Shown: piece by piece, positions 8,343 to 13,234 of the stretch
Position numbering within the stretch: position 1 is the first letter of the stretch
Layout of the letters: each line of letters starts with the position of its first letter
Assembly: GCA_944325595.1 (NCBI GenBank)
Contig: CALVAQ010000013.1
Span: forward strand, 1 to 52,752
Direction of reading: 5' to 3'
Length of the DNA stretch: 52,752 nt
Source: Candidatus Gastranaerophilales bacterium
GTDB lineage: Bacteria; Cyanobacteriota; Vampirovibrionia; Gastranaerophilales; Gastranaerophilaceae
The notes under the pieces: generated by a model
The model's database searches: none
What the model was told of the DNA's origin: nothing
The model's input: only the letters and a program-made list of their open reading frames with translations
Program-made: the position numbers and the translations under genes

Positions 8343-10427
8343 CTATTTTATATTACAGCTTGAACAGCCGGTATCGAGTTCAATATTCAAATCACCGACA
8401 AAAATTTCGCTCTTGCCAAGTGCATTCGGAATAATTGAAAACGTGTTAGAAATTCCGTCCTGCGCATCTTCAAACGGAAGTTTTGCAACAGATGCAAGAG
8501 ATGCAACAGCCCCGTTTTCATCTCTGCCATGCATCGGGTTTGCGCCGGGAGCCAGAGGCACACCCTGTTTTCTTCCGTCAGGTGTATTTCCGGTTTTTTT
8601 GCCGTACACAACATTTGATGTGATTGTCAAAATTGACAGAGTCGGGATTGAGTTTCTGTAGGTATAATGTTTTCTGATTTTTGACATAAAACTTCTGACA
8701 AGATTTACTGCAATAGAATCAACTCTGTCATCATTATTTCCGTATTTCGGGAAATCACCTTCAACGTCATAATCAACTACAACGCCGTTTTCGTCTCTGA
8801 TTGCTCTGACTTTTGCGTATTTTATTGCAGAAAGAGAGTCTGCAACAACAGAAAGTCCGGCTATACCTGTTGCAAAATATCTTTTTACATCTCTGTCATG
8901 AAGAGCCATCTGGCTTCTTTCATAGCAGTATTTGTCATGCATATAATGGATGATGTTCAGTGTATTTACATACAAACCGGCAAGCCATTCCATCATATCA
9001 TCATATTTTGCCATAACATCATCATAGTCAAGATATTCACCTTCTACAGGGCGGTATTTCGGACCGACCTGCTGTTTTGAAATCTCATCTACGCCGCCGT
9101 TAATTGCATACAACAGACATTTTGCGAGGTTTGCTCTGGCGCCGAAAAATTGCATTTCTTTACCTACAACCATAGATGATACACAGCAGGCAATAGCATA
9201 ATCATCACCGTGTGTTTGTCTCATCATATCATCGTTTTCATATTGAATTGATGAAGTTGTAATAGAAATGTGTGCACAATACTTTTTGAAGTTGTGCGGA
9301 AGATTTTTTGACCAGAGAACCGTCATATTCGGCTCAGGTGCAGTGCCCAGATTTTCCAGAGTATGGAGATATCTGAACGAGTTTTTCGTAACAAGAGTTC
9401 TGCCGTCTACGCCCATACCGCCGATTGATTCTGTAACCCATGTCGGGTCGCCGGAAAACAGTGCGTTATACTCCGGTGTTCTGGCAAATTTTACAAATCT
9501 GAGCTTCATAATGAAATGGTCAATCATCTCTTGAGCTTCAGCTTCCGTAATTATTCCCTCTTTCAGGTCTCTTTCTATATAGATATCCAGGAATGTTGAT
9601 GTTCTTCCGATGCTCATAGCAGCACCGTTTTGTTCCTTAATTGCGGCGAGATAGCCGAAATAGAGCCACTGAATAGCTTCTTGCGCATTTCTTGCGGGTT
9701 TTGAAATATCAAAACCGTAGATTTGACCGAGCTCAATCATCTCTTTGAGAGCTTTTATTTGTTCTGAAATTTCTTCTCTCAATTGTATTCTGTCAGGTGT
9801 CATTTCTCCTTCCAGAGAAGCGAATTGCTGTTTTTTGTCTTCAATAAGTCTATCAATACCATAGAGTGCGACTCTTCTGTAGTCACCGATAATTCTGCCT
9901 CTGCCGTAAGCATCAGGCAATCCGGTAATGATTGCAGCATGTCTTGCAGCTTTCATTTCCGGTGTATAAACATCAAACACACCCTGATTGTGAGTTTTTC
10001 TGTATTCTGTAAAAATCTTTGAGATTTCCGGATCAACTTCGAAACCATATGATTTGCAAGCTGTTTCCGCCATTCTGATACCGCCAAAAGGCTGCATGGA
10101 ACGTTTCAGGGGTTCATCTGTCTGGAAGCCTACAATTTTTTCCAAATCTTTATCAATATATCCGGCTTTGTGTGATGTTATAGTAGATACAATCTTTGTA
10201 TCCATATCAAGGACACCGCCGTTATCCTGTTCTTCTTTCAGCAGTTCCAATGATTCCGACCAGAGCTTTTCCGTAGCTTTTGTCGGACCTTCAAGAAAAC
10301 TGGCATCACCGTCATAGGGTGTATAGTTTCTTTGGATAAAATCTCTTACGTTAATTTCATCGCACCATTTGCCTTTTACAAACTCTGCATGCGGATAAAG
10401 TTTTTTTTCAACCAATGTATCTATCAT
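8343..10427 (-). CDS. pflB: Pyruvate formate-lyase, catalytic core without glycyl-radical domain
   Basis: A 694-aa protein closely resembling formate C-acetyltransferase (E. coli PflB is 760 aa). The catalytic Cys pair is at residues 414-415 in [15 protein letters not shown], followed by [34 protein letters not shown] and the segment ending [13 protein letters not shown] are also present. Just after NALGK, where full-length PFL continues into the glycyl-radical domain, this protein ends in a short tail, [12 protein letters not shown], with a CxxC. The radical domain is supplied by the next gene. It converts pyruvate + CoA to acetyl-CoA + formate in anaerobic fermentation. It is the first gene of the operon; the ~130 bp upstream probably hold the promoter, but I cannot assign -35/-10 with confidence. 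Confidence 0.96.
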   Translation of the reverse strand: MIDTLVEKKLYPHAEFVKGKWCDEINVRDFIQRNYTPYDGDASFLEGPTKATEKLWSESLELLKEEQDNGGVLDMDTKIVSTITSHKAGYIDKDLEKIVGFQTDEPLKRSMQPFGGIRMAETACKSYGFEVDPEISKIFTEYRKTHNQGVFDVYTPEMKAARHAAIITGLPDAYGRGRIIGDYRRVALYGIDRLIEDKKQQFASLEGEMTPDRIQLREEISEQIKALKEMIELGQIYGFDISKPARNAQEAIQWLYFGYLAAIKEQNGAAMSIGRTSTFLDIYIERDLKEGIITEAEAQEMIDHFIMKLRFVKFARTPEYNALFSGDPTWVTESIGGMGVDGRTLVTKNSFRYLHTLENLGTAPEPNMTVLWSKNLPHNFKKYCAHISITTSSIQYENDDMMRQTHGDDYAIACCVSSMVVGKEMQFFGARANLAKCLLYAINGGVDEISKQQVGPKYRPVEGEYLDYDDVMAKYDDMMEWLAGLYVNTLNIIHYMHDKYCYERSQMALHDRDVKRYFATGIAGLSVVADSLSAIKYAKVRAIRDENGVVVDYDVEGDFPKYGNNDDRVDSIAVNLVRSFMSKIRKHYTYRNSIPTLSILTITSNVVYGKKTGNTPDGRKQGVPLAPGANPMHGRDENGAVASLASVAKLPFEDAQDGISNTFSIIPNALGKSEIFVGDLNIELDTGCSSCNIK

Positions 10428-10560
10428 AATATGATGGCCCTTTCGTTTCGGTAGAGTACAAACATGTAATCAATTTTATACTACTACATTATTAGCGCAT
10501 GAAGATAGTAAATTACAAAACTTAATCATTAAAATGTAAAATAGCTTAATATTATCTATT

Positions 10561-10887
10561 TTACAATTTGAATTTGTTTTCTTTCAGTTTTTTCAATACA
10601 GAGGAGATTTTTTTTGTTTTGGGCTTAAAAGGCATAAACTTTTCCAAATCTGTTCGGAGGTCTCTAAAATAAACCTCTTTTGTTAAGTCGATAAACTTGT
10701 CATATTCTTTTCCGCTGATGATATACAACACATCATTTTTTAAACCTTTTTGCGACAAAGAAATATGCGGCTCTTCAACAGTCCAGAGCATGTCTTTTGC
10801 TTTGGCAATTTCTTCTCTATTGCCGGAAGTTTTTATAAATTTGCCAAAACTCGTATGGTAATTAGTCTGTGTTTTTTGAATTTTCAT
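10561..10887 (-). CDS. Hypothetical protein with early TSFGK motif
   Basis: A 108-aa basic soluble protein with no signal peptide or membrane segment. It opens MKIQKTQTNYHTSFGKFI. The short [S/N]F[K/G] block within the first ~20 residues recalls similar blocks in other unknown proteins of this window (at 13235, 31015 and 51702). The C-terminus is lysine-rich. No enzyme motif is visible. It is on the same strand as the pfl operon, but 133 bp upstream of pflB and probably separate. Function unknown. Confidence 0.65.
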   Translation of the reverse strand: MKIQKTQTNYHTSFGKFIKTSGNREEIAKAKDMLWTVEEPHISLSQKGLKNDVLYIISGKEYDKFIDLTKEVYFRDLRTDLEKFMPFKPKTKKISSVLKKLKENKFKL

Positions 10888-11031
10888 GGTGTTTCTTTAT
10901 TTTTTATAGATTATAAACCCGATAAAAATAAAATTTGCCATAATTTTTTATATTTTACAATATAATCTTAAAAATTACCCACAGATTACACACAGTGAAA
11001 AGCTAAATGATTTGATTTTAAAAATCGGCAT

Positions 11032-11056
11032 TAAAACCAGTCTATGACTGGTTTTA
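11032..11056. terminator. Hairpin terminator beside the outermost tRNA-Phe 3'-end copy
   Basis: A perfect stem TAAAACCAGTC/GACTGGTTTTA with a 3-nt loop, ending in T-rich sequence on either strand. It lies directly 3' (minus-strand sense) of the 14-bp tRNA-Phe 3'-end copy at 11059-11072. It differs from the terminator now following the intact tRNA-Phe (12567-12595), so it may be the ancestral tRNA-Phe terminator displaced by insertions (inference). Confidence 0.65.
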
Positions 11057-11058
11057 AA

Positions 11059-11072
11059 TGGTGCCACGTCTC
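11059..11072 (-). repeat. Displaced 3' end of tRNA-Phe (att-like copy 1)
   Basis: TGGTGCCACGTCTC is identical to the 3' end (part of the T stem, acceptor strand and CCA) of the intact tRNA-Phe at 12601-12614 and to the copy at 12485-12498. A tRNA 3' end repeated in direct orientation at the edges of inserted DNA is the usual footprint of integration at a tRNA gene. With the following ACTCTGCCGA the identity to the second copy extends to 24 bp. Confidence 0.85.
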
Positions 11073-11138
11073 ACTCTGCCGACGAAAAAGTGACTGTATA
11101 TGAGCAATTATTTTATGTAGAATTCACAGTAAATATGA

Positions 11139-11400
11139 TTATTCAAAATCAAAATCTTTGATATTTGCAATATCTCTGAAGCTACCATAGTTAATATATA
11201 AATCTTATTTAACAAATTTGTTAAAAGAAGAATATTCCCAATCTTTAACTTTTTTGACAAGTGCGTGTTTTAAGGGATTATAGTGAATATAGTTGATTTG
11301 ATTATTTAATTTGGTTTCATTTATTATAGTATATTCATAATAAAGTCTTTGAAAAACGCCTTTTTCTTTCTTGTTTAGATAACCGATTTTTAAAGAGTAG
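11139..11400 (-). pseudogene. REP-associated tyrosine transposase (RAYT, Y1 family) C-terminal remnant
   Basis: Reading the minus strand from ~11400 gives SLKIGYLNKKEKGVFQRLYY, then INYIHYNPLKHALVK and DWEYSSFNKFVK, an in-frame TAA at 11205-11207, then DLYINYGSFRDIANI to a stop at 11139-11141. The YIHYNPxKHxLV ... WxYSSF block is diagnostic of the C-terminal half of RAYT (IS200-like Y1) transposases. The N-terminal half with the HUH motif and start codon is missing, and the remnant begins right at the palindrome at 11392-11429. It is dead by truncation and by an internal stop. RAYTs move or maintain REP hairpins by single-strand chemistry, which is relevant to the hairpin elements around it. 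Confidence 0.8.
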
Positions 11401-11429
11401 GTTGGGCAAGTATGCCCTACCTACTCTTT
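11392..11429. repeat. REP-like palindrome next to the RAYT remnant
   Basis: A 38-bp imperfect palindrome: an outer perfect 11-bp stem AAAGAGTAGGT/ACCTACTCTTT, an inner GGGCA/TGCCC stem after one mismatch, and a 4-nt loop AGTA. GC-rich hairpins of this kind (GTAGG ... GGGCA ... TGCCC ... CCTAC) beside a RAYT gene are typical REP elements. It has no following T-run beyond the stem, so a terminator is less likely. Confidence 0.65.
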
Positions 11430-11494
11430 ACATATTGATTGAAATAAAATTTTTTAATATAATTTGCATGTTTTTATAATGTGATTGATGGGAA

Positions 11495-11995
11495 ATGAAA
11501 AAAAATATTTTTATTGTTATATTATTAATTATTATCATCCAATTATCTGCACATGCAAATTATGATGTAAATAGACCATTGTGGAACGAATTTGTGCCAT
11601 ATGGATTTGAGGATGCACAACCTGATTATAATTCTTACTTTGTATATGGAAAAAGATGTAAAGCTAAACAAAATAACTATTGGTATAAAAGAAGACAAGA
11701 TTTTGAAAGAGAAGTATCATATTGTGATTCAATACCACAACAACACAGAAAAGCTTGCTACGAAAAAGTAAGAGCAAGACAAAATAGAATAAATGATGAA
11801 TATAAAAGACAAGAAGCTATAGCAGCAGAACAAAGAGCAGCTTCATTAAGATACATTCGAGAAAACATTGAAAAAGAACAACAAAGAGCACATGAACTGG
11901 AATTACGAAGACAACCAATAAATGTTCAATACAATGGCACAATGCATCATGATGTAAACATTTACAGTAATCCTTTTAGGATGCCGTATTATTAA
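11495..11995 (+). CDS. Secreted hypothetical protein, cargo of the tRNA-Phe element
   Basis: A 166-aa protein with a clear signal peptide (MKKNIFIVILLIIIIQLSAHA, cleavage probably after AHA at ~residue 21). The mature part is charged and helical: YGKRCKAKQNNYWYKRRQ, then a CYEKVRARQNRINDEYKRQ stretch and EQQRAHELELRRQ, probably coiled coil. It has three Cys. Codon choice looks more AT-rich than its neighbours (many AGA and AAA codons and TA-ending triplets), consistent with arrival as cargo. It lies between the RAYT remnant and degenerate repeats and has no neighbours in operon. No known domain is recognised. Confidence 0.7.
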   Translation: MKKNIFIVILLIIIIQLSAHANYDVNRPLWNEFVPYGFEDAQPDYNSYFVYGKRCKAKQNNYWYKRRQDFEREVSYCDSIPQQHRKACYEKVRARQNRINDEYKRQEAIAAEQRAASLRYIRENIEKEQQRAHELELRRQPINVQYNGTMHHDVNIYSNPFRMPYY

Positions 11996-12009
11996 TGTTA
12001 GTTTGTAGC

Positions 12010-12026
12010 TTGGGCTTATAGCCCAA
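12010..12026. repeat. Short REP-like hairpin
   Basis: TTGGGC-TTATA-GCCCAA lies 15 bp after the stop of the secreted protein. It could serve as that gene's terminator, although no T-run follows directly. The GTAG-TTGGGC core resembles one arm of the palindrome at 11392-11429, so it may be a second REP-like copy. Confidence 0.4.
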
Positions 12027-12087
12027 CAATTGATTAGTTTTGTAGGTTGCTTTTCTAAACCGACAGAAATTATTTTTTATACATTTC

Positions 12088-12330
12088 CCCTGACTAGCAA
12101 AAGATTAAATTGACTGGCTTTTGGTCAAATAGTTTGATTGTTTACTACCCCTTAACCCTATAGATTTGTAAAGAGTCACATGGTTTGAGTATTTAGTTCA
12201 AAAATAGGTTAAAAACCTCGTCTTGAAATCATTTGCCCAAAATAATCATACCATCTGCCCTGACCAGCAAAAGAGTAATTTGACCGGTTGCTGGGTCAAA
12301 TGGTTTGCTTGCTTCCTACCCCTCAAACCC
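12088..12330. repeat. Pair of diverged ~72-bp direct repeats
   Basis: Copy A (about 12088-12158) and copy B (about 12258-12330) both begin CCCTGAC[TC]AGCAAAAGA, contain an internal inverted pair (TTGAC ... GTCAA) and end in CTACCCCT ... CCC; identity is about 80% by eye. A second repeat, TTGCCCAAAATAATCA[TC]ACCA, follows each copy (12233-12252 is between them, 12345-12364 is after copy B). None of these is coding. They look like old, decaying copies of a non-coding mobile repeat. Confidence 0.55.
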
Positions 12331-12382
12331 ACGACATATGCCGATTGCCCAAAATAATCACACCAGTTGAGCTACTCACCCC
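12321..12382 (-). other. Possible degenerate tRNA remnant
   Basis: On the minus strand GGGGTGAGTAGCTCAACTGG looks like a tRNA acceptor 5' strand and D arm, and about 25 nt later GTCGTGGGTTTGAGG looks like a T-arm 5' half. No anticodon stem or 3' acceptor strand can be built, so this is at most a decayed fragment. It may be a chance match in a repeat-rich stretch. Confidence 0.2.
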
Positions 12383-12450
12383 ACTCAAATAAGTACAATA
12401 AGCCTAAATGTCACTTTTGAGGAGAGGTGAGAACCAAGGGTTCGATTCCG

Positions 12451-12479
12451 AAAAAAAAAGACAGCTGGTGCTGTCTTTT
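12451..12479. terminator. Terminator hairpin, copy inside the duplicated unit
   Basis: The nine-A run, GACAGC-TGGT-GCTGTC and TTTT are identical to the terminator at 12567-12595, because both are part of the exact 70-bp direct repeat (12429-12498 and 12545-12614). Confidence 0.7.
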
Positions 12480-12498
12480 AAAAGTGGTGCCACGTCTC

Positions 12499-12614
12499 AC
12501 TCTGCCGAGTAAAACAAGACTAAATGTCTTGTTTTATGAGAGGGGAGAACCAAGGGTTCGATTCCGAAAAAAAAAGACAGCTGGTGCTGTCTTTTAAAAG
12601 TGGTGCCACGTCTC
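12499..12614. mobile_element. tRNA-Phe-associated hairpin element, short copy (116-bp unit)
   Basis: The unit runs from one tRNA-Phe 3' end (12485-12498) to the next (12601-12614). It starts ACTCTGCCGAG, then a hairpin with stem AAAACAAGAC/GTCTTGTTTT and loop TAAAT, then GAGAGGGGAGAACC, a T-arm-like GGTTCGATTCCG, and a terminator. The last 70 bp (12545-12614) match 12429-12498 exactly. The same ACTCTGCCGA ... GACTAAATGTC ... GAGAGG module, with another stem sequence, occurs at the CAU tRNA near 52.7 kb, so this is a repeat family. No protein is encoded. Confidence 0.7.
12567..12595 (-). terminator. Terminator of tRNA-Phe
   Basis: In minus-strand sense: AAAAGACAGC, loop ACCA, GCTGTCTTTT followed by more T (nine in all), 5 bp after the encoded CCA of tRNA-Phe. 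A perfect 10-bp stem. A-runs on both sides make it usable in both directions. Confidence 0.85.
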
Positions 12615-12676
12615 GGAATCGAACCAAGGACACAGGGATTTTCAGTCCCTTGCTCTACCAACTGAGCTAACGTGGC
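12601..12676 (-). tRNA. tRNA-Phe (anticodon GAA)
   Basis: A 76-nt cloverleaf on the minus strand including an encoded CCA. Acceptor GCCACGT/ACGTGGC, D arm TAGCTCAGTTGGTAGAGC, anticodon stem GGGA/TCCC around CTGAAAA (GAA), T arm around GGTTCGATTCC. The gene is intact, but its last 14 nt are repeated at 12485 and 11059, and the DNA 3' of it is a tandem array of small elements. Confidence 0.97.
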
Positions 12677-12847
12677 ATTTAAGCTGATGTTCAAAAACAC
12701 TCGGCTACTGCCTGTTATTTATAATATCAAATGAATATTCAGAGTCAATAATTTTTTATATTATTTTTTGTTTAACCTAGCCTATTAATTCAATTTTTGG
12801 TAATATTAGTTTATTAATAAAATAATATTTGATAGAGGAGTCGTTTT

Positions 12848-13171
12848 ATGTCAAACGCTTTAGATATTACAGACAACAGTTTTGAACAGGAAGTTGTCAA
12901 TACTACAGGTATTACAGTAGTAGACTTCTGGGCGCCATGGTGCGGTCCCTGCCGAAAGCTCGGTCCTGTTCTTGACGAAGTAGCAAATGAACTTGCTGGA
13001 AAAATAAAAGTTGTAAAACTCAACACTGACGAAAATCTTAAGTCAGCAAAAGAATATTCTGTGAGCGGATTACCCACACTGCTCGTATTCAAAGACGGAA
13101 AACCTGTTGAACGGCTGGTAGGGCTTATGCCAAAGACCTCTATACTTTCAAACATAGAGAAACATTTATAA
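12848..13171 (+). CDS. trxA: Thioredoxin
   Basis: 107 aa, the normal thioredoxin length. The active site WCGPC is at residues 31-35 (FWAPWCGPCRKLGP), with the conserved Asp in VVDFW and the cis-Pro region SGLPTLLVF. A GAGGAG ribosome site lies upstream of the ATG. By family knowledge it is a cytoplasmic protein-disulfide reductant that needs thioredoxin reductase, which is not in the window. It is monocistronic: a strong bidirectional terminator follows. A second thioredoxin with a different active site is at 43692. Confidence 0.97.
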   Translation: MSNALDITDNSFEQEVVNTTGITVVDFWAPWCGPCRKLGPVLDEVANELAGKIKVVKLNTDENLKSAKEYSVSGLPTLLVFKDGKPVERLVGLMPKTSILSNIEKHL

Positions 13172-13188
13172 AAATAAATATTTATAAC

Positions 13189-13218
13189 AAAAACATGACT
13201 CTTTTGAGTCATGTTTTT
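13189..13218. terminator. Bidirectional terminator between trxA and the 921-aa gene
   Basis: A perfect 13-bp stem AAAAACATGACTC/GAGTCATGTTTTT with a TTTT loop. It has a T-run downstream in both orientations, lies between convergent genes and serves both. Confidence 0.9.
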
Positions 13219-13234
13219 GTTTGTGTTCAAAAAT

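Larger units (their letters stand above)
11073..12498. mobile_element. tRNA-Phe-associated element, long copy (~1.4 kb)
   Basis: Bounded by the tRNA-Phe 3'-end copies at 11059-11072 and 12485-12498. Its left edge (ACTCTGCCGA then a stem arm GAAAAAGTGAC) and right edge (loop TAAAT, stem arm GTCACTTT, GAGGAGAGG, then a 70-bp segment) are the two halves of the same hairpin element that is whole at 12499-12614. The two stem arms are separated by about 1.31 kb (11095-12404), which holds a RAYT pseudogene, REP-like palindromes, a secreted-protein gene and degenerate direct repeats. The simplest reading is an insertion into the hairpin loop. The alternative is that the short copy is an internal deletion of a long element. 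Confidence 0.6.

Noticed and set aside
8328..8345. PFL split as a simple nonsense mutation or frameshift error
   Set aside because: The second part has its own AGGAGG site and ATG, is out of frame with the core stop, and the core has its own unrelated C-terminal tail.
11059..12614. Integron attC-type array
   Set aside because: No integrase, no GTTRRRY core sites; repeats coincide with tRNA ends instead.
12497..12700. 67-aa open frame across tRNA-Phe
   Set aside because: It is a translation of the tRNA (ATLAQLVEQGTENPCVLGS is a well-known tRNA artefact).
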